From JANQPA01 sp964628385 (GTDB lineage Bacteria; Bacteroidota; Bacteroidia; Chitinophagales; Saprospiraceae): a stretch of DNA of 57,440 bases. The notes beneath the pieces are model-generated. The model was given only the letters and a program-made list of their open reading frames with translations. It was not told where the DNA came from and made no database searches. The stretch covers positions 1 through 57,440 of the forward strand of contig CAZVOD010000019.1 of the NCBI GenBank assembly GCA_964628385.1. The letters run 5' to 3'. The position numbers and the translations under genes are program-made. Shown in pieces: positions 36,102 through 45,387 of this stretch (positions are counted from its first letter, which is position 1; every line of letters starts with the position of its first letter).

Positions 36102-36839
36102 ATGGATATAAAGACCCTGGTAAATAGAGTTTTCAAAATCATTCTTCCCCTGGCCGAGCAAGAAGCCGGTATGGAGACAACTGCACCTGTACATCCTAAG
36201 GCTAATATCCTTTTAGGACCTATCAAGCAGATCGTGGAAAGTGACTATTCCAAGCTCGTTGGTGATATTGACGATTTAGACCGGCACGCTGCCTTTAGAA
36301 TGGCATTGAAAGATAGGCTCAATGAGAATCCACCTCTGCGAGATTTGATTGCAGGCATGCTAGGGTCGGCTGAGCCAGAATCCGGTAATCCTAATACGGA
36401 TAAAAATACAACCGTTTCCGATAGTAAAAATGTGGTCGCCGGAGAAAGTAAGATCAACGCCGGCGGCAATATCAACATAGGCGATAAGAATACCGAGATT
36501 AAAAATGAAGCGGAAAACATATATCAGGCTGGGGTCATCAATATTACACAGGTCATAGAAAAAGGTAGAACAGATTCAGGACGGCACATTCCTCAGTCTT
36601 TATCAGAAGTTAATAATCTGGTTCAAAGTAATAAGATCAAACAGGCCTTGGAGCATCTTTTACAATATACCAAAAACAGGGATAACGAATATTTCAATCA
36701 GGTAACTTTGCTTACCGCTCGTTGGAATCGCCTGCAAACAGACCGACGCAGCGGCATCATCAGCCGGGATGCCGCCAGTGTAGAATACAGCCGAATAGTA
36801 GTTGGGGTGGTAGATATTGTCAACGAACTGGATTCCTAA
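36102..36839 (+). CDS. EAD11-like effector-associated domain protein
   Basis: A 245-residue protein. The ATG at 36102 is chosen over a TTG at 36045 that overlaps the preceding gene. Residues about 1-90 are helical and unrecognised. The middle (about 97-150) is a Gly/Asn/Asp-rich linker with GGNINIGD-type motifs, a signature seen in bacterial effector-associated-domain (EAD) proteins. Residues about 165-245 look like EAD11, a death-like adaptor that mediates homotypic contacts: NRLQTDRRSGIISRDAASVE, then VVDIVNEL. The same SG-hydrophobic-S pattern (SGVLS) is seen in the CRISPR-linked protein at 55763. It has no catalytic domain and may bridge to an effector encoded elsewhere. It overlaps the convergent ARPP-1 gene by 4 bases. 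Confidence 0.62.
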   Translation: MDIKTLVNRVFKIILPLAEQEAGMETTAPVHPKANILLGPIKQIVESDYSKLVGDIDDLDRHAAFRMALKDRLNENPPLRDLIAGMLGSAEPESGNPNTDKNTTVSDSKNVVAGESKINAGGNINIGDKNTEIKNEAENIYQAGVINITQVIEKGRTDSGRHIPQSLSEVNNLVQSNKIKQALEHLLQYTKNRDNEYFNQVTLLTARWNRLQTDRRSGIISRDAASVEYSRIVVGVVDIVNELDS

Positions 36840-37813
36840 AAATCTGAAAAATAGATCAGTGTTCCTTCGTACCGGAAAAGCTCTTTCTCGGTAGCTACTT
36901 GCAATCGTCGTTGTAGCAGCTGGGTCAGGTCCTCAGCCGTCAACTGCCGAGCCGTTTGTGTTGTCTCTTCATTGGCCGATAGCACTTCTGTGATGTAACT
37001 ATGTAGCAGGGCTTCGTACTGACTTTGGAAGATTGCCGGCTGGCCAAACAGATCTATACCAATCACTTGATCTCCTTGCCTGGCGATTACACCAACCACG
37101 TTTTCATCCATAGCAAAACCATTGCGTAGATGAGTCAGGTAGTCATTTCTTTTTCTGGTGAAGGCTTCAGAAGATTCAAGACTGGCAATGGTATTACTTT
37201 CGGCTTCTACGGCATTGGCGTTTCTCATTTTACTGATACTTTCCCAGACTGCCTGCTGATCTCCTTTTTTAATATTTTTTCTTAAACTTCCTGCCGCAAT
37301 ATGGTAATAGCCTCTAAAAGCAAAAATGTCTTTATCAGCTTTATTCAGGCTATTATCCGCTTGTTGTTGCCAGCGATCTTTTTCTACACAAAAAACGCTA
37401 ATATCCCGGATTGTGTGAGGATGTACGATCATATTCTGAGCTATTACCCGATCCTGTAGTCCTCCTCTTACGATTTCTCCCTGCATGAGGAATACGGAAT
37501 CTGTTGTTTTATTTTGGATGGTTAGCTTGTTGATCACGCCTTCTGTTTGCTCACGGCCAAAGGGTTTCTTTTCGGTGATCCTGAATTTTTCCTGTTCCAG
37601 CGCTTTGTCGAGTGTAGTAAAATTAACGGCCCGTTGGTTTTGATTTAAAAAGCCTGTTGTCGCTACTATGGGATGGAGTGTCAGGTCATTATATTCAGCG
37701 GGAAGGCTGGCTACACTTAGCTCATAAGCGGGAGCCTTTTCAGGTTCTGATTGCGTATTTTGGCAGGCTAGTCCGCAAAGGGCTACCACGAAAAGTAGGA
37801 TAGTCTTTTTCAT
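36836..37813 (-). CDS. ARPP-1 (DUF6569) lipoprotein
   Basis: A 325-residue lipoprotein with lipobox VALCGLAC (Cys17). From about residue 40 to 290 it matches the ARPP-1/DUF6569 pattern: DLTLHPIVATTGF, NKTTDSVFLMQGEIVRGGLQDR, HTIRDISVFCVEKDRW and GVIARQGDQVIGIDLFGQP. The function is unknown. It converges on the EAD11-like gene with a 4-base overlap of stop codons. Confidence 0.75.
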   Translation of the reverse strand: MKKTILLFVVALCGLACQNTQSEPEKAPAYELSVASLPAEYNDLTLHPIVATTGFLNQNQRAVNFTTLDKALEQEKFRITEKKPFGREQTEGVINKLTIQNKTTDSVFLMQGEIVRGGLQDRVIAQNMIVHPHTIRDISVFCVEKDRWQQQADNSLNKADKDIFAFRGYYHIAAGSLRKNIKKGDQQAVWESISKMRNANAVEAESNTIASLESSEAFTRKRNDYLTHLRNGFAMDENVVGVIARQGDQVIGIDLFGQPAIFQSQYEALLHSYITEVLSANEETTQTARQLTAEDLTQLLQRRLQVATEKELFRYEGTLIYFSDF

Positions 37814-37834
37814 TTTTAAAAAGTCTGATTTTTA

Positions 37835-38020
37835 AGAAGCTGTTAAAATTTAGTTTTTTGAATAATATGAGGACTATTTTTCTGCCAGAGGAGGCGCCAA
37901 AACCGGAGTTTAGCAGCGCTAAATAGCCTGTCCCGCAAAGTGGCGGGAAGGATTTTGGTAACGAAATATGGCTGGAAAAAAGCCTCATATTAACGGAAGT
38001 ATTAAACTTTAACAGCTTCT
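37835..38020. repeat. 186-bp nested inverted-repeat element
   Basis: The ends form a 17-base inverted repeat with one mismatch: AGAAGCTGTTAAAATTT (37835-37851) and AAACTTTAACAGCTTCT (38004-38020). Inside them AATATGAGG (37864-37872) pairs with CCTCATATT (37983-37991), then CCAAAACC (37897-37904) with GGATTTTGG (37950-37958; one bulge), and two GC-rich hairpins lie in the core (TTTAGC/GCTAAA 37909-37923; TCCCGC/GCGGGA 37931-37948). No gene is inside. It may be a MITE, a REP-like element or a structured RNA. Confidence 0.8.
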
Positions 38021-38128
38021 AAGGATAATAAAAATAAAACAAATAGCCTTGAAAACTTTTTACTAAGATGGTTACAAATCTTTAGACAGAAAAATTCCAA
38101 TTTTGCTGCATCAAATAAAACGACCAAA

Positions 38129-39553
38129 GTGAAGCAATTTCAACTGTTTTTTACCATTACTGTACTGCTTTTTGCTTTTAATCTATTGATTTCTAATGAC
38201 TGGATGGTACTCTGGAGTGGGGGAGAAGTGAATAGTATTCTCAATAGTAGAACCCAGCCTACCTTACCGGGACATTTTTTGCAGCAGCTACGGGATATTC
38301 AGGATGGCAATGCTCCATTTTTTTGGCGCCTACCATCAGCATTGATCATCATATTGGGTCTGGTCGGGTTTTATCAACTTGCAAAATTGCTATTTGGTAA
38401 AACCGTAATGCAGTACAGCATCATGACACTAGCGGCCAGCTTTTTAGTGGTAAACTATGGTAAATTAGCCAGTCAGGACAGTTGGGCCTTTTCTTTTCAA
38501 TCGCTATCCTGGATTTTAATGCTGCTTTCCATTAAGCAAGCCAGCTTAAAATGGCAAGTCCCTTTGTTGCTCTCCTCAGCCGTGGCAGTGTGGATACAAC
38601 CTCTGGAAAGCAGTATTTTTTTACTGTTGAATGCCATCTTCTTACAGTTGTTAATGCCGGGAAAAAGAAATTTGTTCCGGCATTATATGATACTGCCAGC
38701 AGTGGGCCTTACCATTTTGATACTATACAGTGGGCAGGGGCCAGATTGGAGTGGCAGCAATAGCTATTGGACCATAGGCAGCAGCGGTCACCTGAAGTTT
38801 ATAGCCTTTTCCCTGCTTGCCTGGGGACTTTTCCTTGGCTTCGTTCTTGGTGGCATAAGAGAAATAATGGATAAGCTGGGAAAAAAAGAGGAATTATCCA
38901 TCATATTGGTCAGTGGTCTGATAGCCGCCCTGTTGGCTAATGCCATAGTGTTACATATCGTCTTGGCCGTCCTGGCAGGCAGACAACTGAAAAACTATTT
39001 TGATAAAAAATACCCATATGAATCCATCGTCAAAACCGGGGCTGTTTTGCATTTAGTTTTTGCTTTTGCTATTGCCACGGTATTTATGATCTATAGCTTC
39101 GTGGAATTCCGGGGGCCCGGCTTTCGCTCCGCTTTAGCCCTGACAATGCTGTACTGGATGGGAGCGTTCATCTCAGTAATCGGATTGTATGGGAAAAATC
39201 AACGTTACGTCATTATCGGAACGGTCTTTGGCGGAGTTTTGTCTACCCTCATTTATTATGTACAACCCGCTCAGGTATTGGAAACGAGAAGGGCGCCAAT
39301 AGTCGAGTTGCTCAATCAGCAGGAGAAACAGTATCCGCAGGCCGATATCTTATACACCAATCTTGATGGTGAAATGCTTCGAAAAGCAACTATCTATTCC
39401 CAAACAGAGCTCAAAGCCATTACTACAGACTCTACCGCTGTACGGCCATTTCTACAAAAGACTAGTACCGCCAAAGATTCTTTGCTGAAAGAGGAGGAAG
39501 TCTTTAAAACCTGGTCCGATGACTTTGAATCGTTCTTTTTGCGGTTAGAATAA
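38129..39553 (+). CDS. Multi-span membrane protein, GT-C-like
   Basis: A 474-residue integral membrane protein that starts with GTG. About 10-12 hydrophobic segments fill residues 5-375, followed by a soluble tail (about 378-474). The first extracytoplasmic loop and the early pattern (VNSILNSRTQPTLPGHFLQQLRD) recall GT-C glycosyltransferases of the ArnT/PMT type, and FRLPSAL-like positions are seen (FFWRLPSALIIILGLVG). The match is loose. It may instead be a member of an undefined Bacteroidota membrane family. A bidirectional terminator follows. Confidence 0.6.
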   Translation: MKQFQLFFTITVLLFAFNLLISNDWMVLWSGGEVNSILNSRTQPTLPGHFLQQLRDIQDGNAPFFWRLPSALIIILGLVGFYQLAKLLFGKTVMQYSIMTLAASFLVVNYGKLASQDSWAFSFQSLSWILMLLSIKQASLKWQVPLLLSSAVAVWIQPLESSIFLLLNAIFLQLLMPGKRNLFRHYMILPAVGLTILILYSGQGPDWSGSNSYWTIGSSGHLKFIAFSLLAWGLFLGFVLGGIREIMDKLGKKEELSIILVSGLIAALLANAIVLHIVLAVLAGRQLKNYFDKKYPYESIVKTGAVLHLVFAFAIATVFMIYSFVEFRGPGFRSALALTMLYWMGAFISVIGLYGKNQRYVIIGTVFGGVLSTLIYYVQPAQVLETRRAPIVELLNQQEKQYPQADILYTNLDGEMLRKATIYSQTELKAITTDSTAVRPFLQKTSTAKDSLLKEEEVFKTWSDDFESFFLRLE

Positions 39554-39580
39554 GAGTAGCTCCGCTGGAAAGCAAAAAAA

Positions 39581-39600
39581 TCTCTCGCTACGGCGAGAGA
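39581..39600. terminator. Bidirectional terminator
   Basis: A perfect 8-bp stem, TCTCTCGC (39581-39588) and GCGAGAGA (39593-39600), with a 4-base loop. A run of seven A lies before it, so it is a strong T-run hairpin on the minus strand (for the small gene at 39634) and a weaker one on the plus strand (CCTTTTAT). Confidence 0.75.
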
Positions 39601-39633
39601 CCTTTTATGCCTACTAATTTGGTTGCCGTAAGG

Positions 39634-39774
39634 TTAGGAATTTTGAAAAGCGAAGAATAAAATAACTAATAATGCCAATGTAGAAACGGCTATTATCGAA
39701 AATATGCGACGCTCTTCCTTTTGGTTACGAATGGCTTCCTTTTGTGATTTTTTTCTTTTCTTCAATGCTGCCAT
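39634..39774 (-). CDS. Small single-span membrane protein
   Basis: A 46-residue ORF found by reading the minus strand. It begins MAALKKRKKSQKEAIRNQKE, a strongly basic cytoplasmic helix, and continues into one hydrophobic segment (about residues 25-43, IIAVSTLALLVILFFAF) before the stop. Basic-plus-one-span small proteins of this kind are common and of unknown role. The good terminator just beyond its stop supports that it is real. Confidence 0.6.
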   Translation of the reverse strand: MAALKKRKKSQKEAIRNQKEERRIFSIIAVSTLALLVILFFAFQNS

Positions 39775-39884
39775 ATTATAAAATGTTTTGGTTAAAGTTG
39801 TGTCTATAAAATTAAAAAATTAATTTTAATTAGACAATACTTTAAAATGTGGCGGGGAGCTTTTTGAGTTAATATTGTTTTGGT

Positions 39885-41183
39885 TCACGAGAACAAGCGA
39901 TAATAATCAATAATTCGCTCATCGGTTTTGACATCATTAAAGCGCAGGGGTTGTTTGAGGATGATCCCTTCCAGCGTGCGGCAGCGACTCAGCGCCACGT
40001 AGGTCTGGCCATGTTCAAAAGCACCCCGGCCCAGGTCCACCGCTATCTTGTCAAAGGTCTTGCCCTGAGACTTGTGAATAGTAATTGCCCAGGCCAGCTT
40101 GAGCGGTAACTGTGTGAACGTCCCGATCGTCTCAGTTTGTATCTTGTTGGGGTTAGTGAGGTCTGACTTATAGCGCAGGATTTCCCAGTCCATAGTTTCG
40201 AGTTCTATGGTTTTAGACTGGCCCTGTTCGCCTTCGGTTTCTATTATCACTTTTTCCTGCTTCAGGTCCGTAACTTTACCAATAGTCCCATTGACAAAGC
40301 GCTTTTCCGGATCATTTTTAATAAACATAACCTGAGCCCCTATCTTGAGGCGCAGCACAGCTTCTGTAGGGTAGATGTTAGCATTAAAATTACCGGTAAT
40401 TTTGGCCTGGTACTTACGCTCCGGAAAGTCCAGCTGAGCCAGCTTTTGCTGATTGATCCTGTTGGCCGTCGCATTAGTAGCGGTGAGGGTAATATAAAAA
40501 GCGGGCGGATCAAATTTGGGAACCACCCGTCTATTAATTTCTTCTAGTATATCGTAGTCAATCTCATTCATGCGTATGGCCTCCAGGAGCCGCAGGAAAT
40601 GCTTATTGTCTTGCCGGTATACTTTATTGAGCTCCAGCATCTCTATCTCGAAGCGATCATCAAAGACTTCGGCAGAAAAGAAATAAGGCGAATCATAGTG
40701 CATTTGGAACATCATCTGTTCGACATCAGAAGCCACTACCGGAGGAAGCTGAAATAAATCACCAAAAAAAACGACTTGAACGCCGCCAAAAGGTACATTC
40801 GCTTCTCTATTTACCCGTAAAAAATAATCGATATTATCCAGGACGTCAGCTCTCACCATAGAGATTTCATCAATAATGAGTACATCCATATTCTTGTAAA
40901 GGCGCCGGTTCCTTCTTCTTTTAATATCCCGTTTACTGATAGGCCGGGGTGGAAAGCCAAAAAAGGAATGGATGGTTTGGCCTTTGACATTTAGCGCTGC
41001 AATGCCGGTAGGTGCTACTACTACCGTTTTTTTGCGGGTAGTATTTCTGAACAACTGAAGCAGCGTAGATTTACCCGTGCCGGCCCGGCCCGTAATAAAC
41101 AAATTACTGTCTTTCTTCTCTAGTTGATCCAACGCGTATTTGAAGTCTGCGTTAAGTTCCAGTGGTTGTTGATCAAATGGCAT
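39885..41183 (-). CDS. Pif1/RecD-type helicase
   Basis: A 432-residue superfamily-1 ATPase. The ATG at 41183 is preferred over a TTG at 41210. Motifs in order: Walker A (GRAGTGKSTLL), APTGIAALNVKGQTIHSFFG (motif Ia), the Walker B DEISMV, GDLFQLPPV (motif III), and the late IHKSQGKTFDKI and YVALSRCRTLEG (motifs V-VI). This order is that of Pif1-like DNA helicases, which unwind DNA 5' to 3' and resolve difficult structures such as G-quadruplexes. It is 51 bases upstream of an EEP nuclease gene on the same strand. Confidence 0.92.
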   Translation of the reverse strand: MPFDQQPLELNADFKYALDQLEKKDSNLFITGRAGTGKSTLLQLFRNTTRKKTVVVAPTGIAALNVKGQTIHSFFGFPPRPISKRDIKRRRNRRLYKNMDVLIIDEISMVRADVLDNIDYFLRVNREANVPFGGVQVVFFGDLFQLPPVVASDVEQMMFQMHYDSPYFFSAEVFDDRFEIEMLELNKVYRQDNKHFLRLLEAIRMNEIDYDILEEINRRVVPKFDPPAFYITLTATNATANRINQQKLAQLDFPERKYQAKITGNFNANIYPTEAVLRLKIGAQVMFIKNDPEKRFVNGTIGKVTDLKQEKVIIETEGEQGQSKTIELETMDWEILRYKSDLTNPNKIQTETIGTFTQLPLKLAWAITIHKSQGKTFDKIAVDLGRGAFEHGQTYVALSRCRTLEGIILKQPLRFNDVKTDERIIDYYRLFS

Positions 41184-41234
41184 GTACTTTTGGATATTAA
41201 GTGGTAGCAACAGCAGAAAGCTATATCTCCTTTA

Positions 41235-42269
41235 TTAAACTTTTTTTACAATAAACAAATAAACCGGAAAATGATCACTATAGCCTCCCAGGTAAGTGCT
41301 CCCGCCAAAAGTGCGAAACGGATATCCTTTGAACCGGCCGGACTTTTGGTATAAATACTTCGGATTGTAAATGCCTACCTTATAAAATTGATAACCATCG
41401 GGATCATTAAGGAAATTTTGGGAAATGAGTAATTGGTCAAACAAATTCCAGGCATCCCGGTAGGCCAGCGTACCCAGTCCTTTGCGATAGCTTTTAAAAA
41501 GAGGATTGAAAAAACCGCCGGGTGGTACTTTTTTCCTTTTTCTCTGGGCTCCTATGACCTCTCTAACGCTGGGGCTGACGGGATCATCATTCAAGTCCCC
41601 CATAATGATGACTTTGGCTTTGGGATTGGCTTGATATAATGAGTCTGCAATATGCTTGCAAAGCGAAGCGGCGGCATTGCGCAAGGGTTGTGAAGCCTCC
41701 TCGCCACCGCGCCGAGAGGGCCAGTGGTTAACCATCACGTACATGGGCTCTCCATCAAAATAGCCACCGACTAATAATACATCTCTAGTAAAAATTCTTT
41801 CCCCATTATCATCAAAAATTTTTAGGGGATAAGCTTTTGATTCTGAGACAGAAAAGTACTTTGGCTGGTATAAAAAGCCTACATCAATACCTCTTTTATC
41901 CGGCGACTCATAATGAATGATCTGATATTTGCGTTGTATTAACAATGGATGCCTGACAACATCCTCGAGAACAGATCGATTCTCAATTTCGGCAACCCCC
42001 AACATGGCTAGTCCATCAGGGGTGGTTTTTGTACCAATTTCGGATACAACTTTTGCCAGATTATTAATTTTTTCTTTATACTTTTGTGTATGCCAACTTA
42101 AGGATCCATTAGGTGTAAAATCTTCATCTAATTTCTCTACGTGATCCAACGTATCGAATAAGTTTTCAAAATTATAAAAGCCAATACAACCTACCAAGGC
42201 TTTTTCTTGAGCTTGTAGGGTTGTACAAATTGTAATCGTCAATAAAAGGAGTTGAAATCCTGTTTTCAT
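41235..42269 (-). CDS. Secreted endonuclease/exonuclease/phosphatase-family protein
   Basis: A 344-residue exported EEP-fold enzyme with a signal peptide (residues 1-20, ending TLQAQ). Visible blocks are FYNFENLFD (N-terminal Asn), GVAEIENR (metal Glu), NHWPSRRGGEEAS (catalytic His), IMGDLNDDP (catalytic Asp/Asn pair) and the final YSDHFPVYLF (His-Asp). It may degrade DNA, RNA or phosphoesters outside the cell. It is divergent from a TonB receptor and DUF5689 lipoprotein, with about 260 bases between, which suggests a joint role in uptake of nucleic-acid breakdown products or phosphate. Confidence 0.9.
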   Translation of the reverse strand: MKTGFQLLLLTITICTTLQAQEKALVGCIGFYNFENLFDTLDHVEKLDEDFTPNGSLSWHTQKYKEKINNLAKVVSEIGTKTTPDGLAMLGVAEIENRSVLEDVVRHPLLIQRKYQIIHYESPDKRGIDVGFLYQPKYFSVSESKAYPLKIFDDNGERIFTRDVLLVGGYFDGEPMYVMVNHWPSRRGGEEASQPLRNAAASLCKHIADSLYQANPKAKVIIMGDLNDDPVSPSVREVIGAQRKRKKVPPGGFFNPLFKSYRKGLGTLAYRDAWNLFDQLLISQNFLNDPDGYQFYKVGIYNPKYLYQKSGRFKGYPFRTFGGSTYLGGYSDHFPVYLFIVKKV

Positions 42270-42531
42270 CTTGCTTTGGTTGAATGGTTAAGCCTGTTTT
42301 TTGTGCGGAGCCGAAAGATAAGTTTTTTCTTTTTGCTTTGCCGGGAAACTAACCAGCCATACCACCAAAAGAAGAGAATATTTACCTATCAGCCCTGCAT
42401 AGGGCTGAGCGCATATCGCCAAAAGCTGATATCAAAATGTACTGTGAGCAATGAGAAGACTTTTAACAACACGCAATGTTCGAGTATTTTTAAAGCAATT
42501 AATTTTTAGCCATTCGCTAACCCATTTTTCT

Positions 42532-45348
42532 ATGTCAACACAACACAGAAGCATAACACCTCTGCTGTGTTTGCTTTTCTTATTCGCTAGCCTAACAAGT
42601 TCAGCACAAACCAAAGTGATCAAAGGACAGATTCTGGATGCACAGAACCAAAAACCGATTGGTAGTGTAAGAATCCAACACTTTGAAGACGTCGCCTACA
42701 CGGCCCGGGACGGTCGCTTTTACATGCAAACACCTTACTACACTAAGGATTGGGTGCTGACTATTATCAAAGATGGATACCGTACCAAAGATGTTAACGT
42801 ACCTATTATTGATGACCCAGAGGTTGATCTGGGGCAGGTTTTTCTGGAGCCTGAAGAAAATATTGACCAGTTTGGAGGAGAAGATTTTATTCCTACTATT
42901 TCTATTGAAACGGAAGCCGATAATGTTGTCGGTACTCAAAATGTATCCGGCTTGCTTACTGCTTCCAGAGATGTTTTTATCTCTGCGGCTGCCTTTGGCT
43001 TTGGAGCAGCAAGATTTAGATTGCGCGGATATCAGGGGAATAATACCACAGTAATGTTAAACGGTACCCCCATTAATGATCTGGAATCCGGCTTTACCCG
43101 GTGGAGCCTCTGGGGTGGCCTGAACGATGTGATGAGAAACCGCACCAATACTGTGGGCCTGGGGATTAACACCAGCGTATTTGGAGGGATCAGCGGGTCC
43201 GCTACCCTGGATACCAGAGCCTCACTGATGCGAAAACAGATCAGAGTGTCGTATGCCGTTTCCAACCGTTCTTACCGCAATCGCATTATGGGCACTTACT
43301 CTTCGGGAGTGACGCCCAAGGGATGGGCTGTAACTGTTTCGGGCTCTCGCAGGTGGGCAGAAGAAGGCTTTATTCCGGGGACTTTTTACGATGCCTACTC
43401 TTATTTTCTTTCTATTGATAAGCAGATCAGCAAAAAGCACAGCATCAACTTTACTGGTTTTGGCGCTCCCGTCCGGCAGGGCAGAGGCTCGGCAGCCACG
43501 ATGGAGATGTATGACCTGGCTGGCACCAATTACTATAATCCCAATTGGGGCCTGCAAAGTGGTGAAAAACGCAATGCCAGAGTTTCTGAACGACATCAGC
43601 CACACCTGAGCATGCGGTATGACTTCAAAATGAGCGATAAAACAAGCTTGATGGGCTCGGTTACCTACCAGTTTGGGCGCTCCGGCATTACAGGGCTGGA
43701 TTGGTACGATGCCAGAGATCCCCGGCCCAACTACTATCGTCGCCTACCCAGCTTTACTGATAATTCGCAGCAGACCGCCGTAGAAGAAGCCCTGAGAAAT
43801 GACGAAAGCCTGCGGCAAATTGACTGGGCCTACATGTACAATGTCAACAGAAATAATTTTGCTACCATAGAAAATGCCAATGGTGTACCCGGTGATATTG
43901 TTAATGGCAACCGCTCCCAGTATATTTTGGAGGAAAGGCGATTTGATACGGAGCGCCTAAGTGTAGGAGGTACACTGGAAAGCACCCTGGCCGATAATAT
44001 TACCTTGAGTCTGGGCGCTTTTTATCAAACGCAGGATGTCGATAATTATAAAGTAGTAGATGATTTGTTGGGTGGAGACTTTTATGTAGACATCAATAAG
44101 TTTGCTGAATTTGAGCAGCCTAACGACGAGGATTTTATACAAAATAACCTGGATCGACCTAATGGGATTGCCCGTGAAGGCGATCGGTTTGGTTATGATT
44201 ATACTACACATGCCCGCAAGTTGCTTTCCTGGATTCAGGCAGAGATCACAACGCCGAAGGTAGATTTTCACGTGGGGGTACAAAGTGCCAATACCAGTTT
44301 TTGGCGTACTGGAAATATTAGGAATGGGCAATTTCCAAATAGCTCGCTGGGGGAATCCAGCAAGAATTACAACTTTGATCTGAGGGCAAAAGTGGGTAGT
44401 ACTGTCAAGTTGAATGGCCGAAACTACCTGGTTGCTAATGCTATGTTTATTTCTCAGGCACCATTTTTGCAAGATGCTTATGTGTCGCCGCGTACGCGTG
44501 ATCAGCTGGTACCCAACCTGAGAAATGAGCGGATCTACGGTGGTGAAGTGGGGTATTTTATACGGGCGCCTCGCGTCAAGATGCGCTTGCTGGGTTACTA
44601 TACCATTTTTGAAAACCAGTTATTTAATCGCTCATTCTATCTGGATAATGCTATCCGTACAGAAGATGGTACCCGGGGAGGCTTCGTCAATTATATTATG
44701 AACGGAATCAAACAGGAGCATGTGGGCCTTGAATTTGGCGGCGAGCTCAACCTGGCTCGTGGCTTCACCTTCAGCGCTGCCGCAGCAGTGGGACAATATC
44801 GTTATGCTAACCGGCCGCAGGTGGCTACTTATCTGGATATCGATGCCGATCAGTTGGAGAGCCAACAGGTGTATATTAAAAATTTTTACATCCCCAATAC
44901 GCCACAAAAGGCTTATAATGTTGCTTTGAGGTATAATTCGCCAAAGTACTGGTTCGCCAGTTTGAGCGCCAACTTTTTTGATGATATCTGGCTGGATTTC
45001 AATCCTTCCAGAAGAACAGTTGAGGCCGTTTCTTACGTCGAAAATCCACAGTATGACGCCGATGTCGTAACCCCTGATTCCGACTTGTGGAATTCTATCC
45101 TGGATCAGGAAAAGGCACCATTCAACTATACCCTCGATTTTTTTGGTGGAAAATCATGGAAATTCGGCAATGTATTTATCTACCTCAACGTCGGTGTTAA
45201 TAATATACTGGATACTCGCGACTTTATCACCGGAGGCTATGAGCAATTCCGTTTTGATTTTGAAGGCAAAGACGTCAACCGATTTCCCAACCGCTATTTC
45301 TATGGCCTGGGCCGCAATTATTTTGTCAGCCTGACATTCAGGATGTAA
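42532..45348 (+). CDS. TonB-dependent receptor with CarboxypepD_reg-like domain
   Basis: A 938-residue outer-membrane receptor. The ATG at 42532 begins a signal peptide (ending LTSSAQ); an ATG at 42451 would add a non-signal leader. Residues about 25-105 are the CarboxypepD_reg-like extension (KGQILDAQNQKPIGSVRIQH), then a plug (about 120-230, RLRGYQGNNTTVMLNGTPIN) and a long beta barrel to the end, finishing with an aromatic-rich strand (NYFVSLTFRM). It has the SusC-like size class but no SusD partner is beside it. The DUF5689 lipoprotein 39 bases downstream is the probable partner. Confidence 0.93.
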   Translation: MSTQHRSITPLLCLLFLFASLTSSAQTKVIKGQILDAQNQKPIGSVRIQHFEDVAYTARDGRFYMQTPYYTKDWVLTIIKDGYRTKDVNVPIIDDPEVDLGQVFLEPEENIDQFGGEDFIPTISIETEADNVVGTQNVSGLLTASRDVFISAAAFGFGAARFRLRGYQGNNTTVMLNGTPINDLESGFTRWSLWGGLNDVMRNRTNTVGLGINTSVFGGISGSATLDTRASLMRKQIRVSYAVSNRSYRNRIMGTYSSGVTPKGWAVTVSGSRRWAEEGFIPGTFYDAYSYFLSIDKQISKKHSINFTGFGAPVRQGRGSAATMEMYDLAGTNYYNPNWGLQSGEKRNARVSERHQPHLSMRYDFKMSDKTSLMGSVTYQFGRSGITGLDWYDARDPRPNYYRRLPSFTDNSQQTAVEEALRNDESLRQIDWAYMYNVNRNNFATIENANGVPGDIVNGNRSQYILEERRFDTERLSVGGTLESTLADNITLSLGAFYQTQDVDNYKVVDDLLGGDFYVDINKFAEFEQPNDEDFIQNNLDRPNGIAREGDRFGYDYTTHARKLLSWIQAEITTPKVDFHVGVQSANTSFWRTGNIRNGQFPNSSLGESSKNYNFDLRAKVGSTVKLNGRNYLVANAMFISQAPFLQDAYVSPRTRDQLVPNLRNERIYGGEVGYFIRAPRVKMRLLGYYTIFENQLFNRSFYLDNAIRTEDGTRGGFVNYIMNGIKQEHVGLEFGGELNLARGFTFSAAAAVGQYRYANRPQVATYLDIDADQLESQQVYIKNFYIPNTPQKAYNVALRYNSPKYWFASLSANFFDDIWLDFNPSRRTVEAVSYVENPQYDADVVTPDSDLWNSILDQEKAPFNYTLDFFGGKSWKFGNVFIYLNVGVNNILDTRDFITGGYEQFRFDFEGKDVNRFPNRYFYGLGRNYFVSLTFRM

Positions 45349-45387
45349 GGTCACAAACCGATTTTTATTTTCTATTATCAAATTTTT

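Noticed and set aside
37814..38128. An insertion sequence
   Set aside because: Inverted repeats are present but there is no transposase gene or room for one; at best it is a non-autonomous element.
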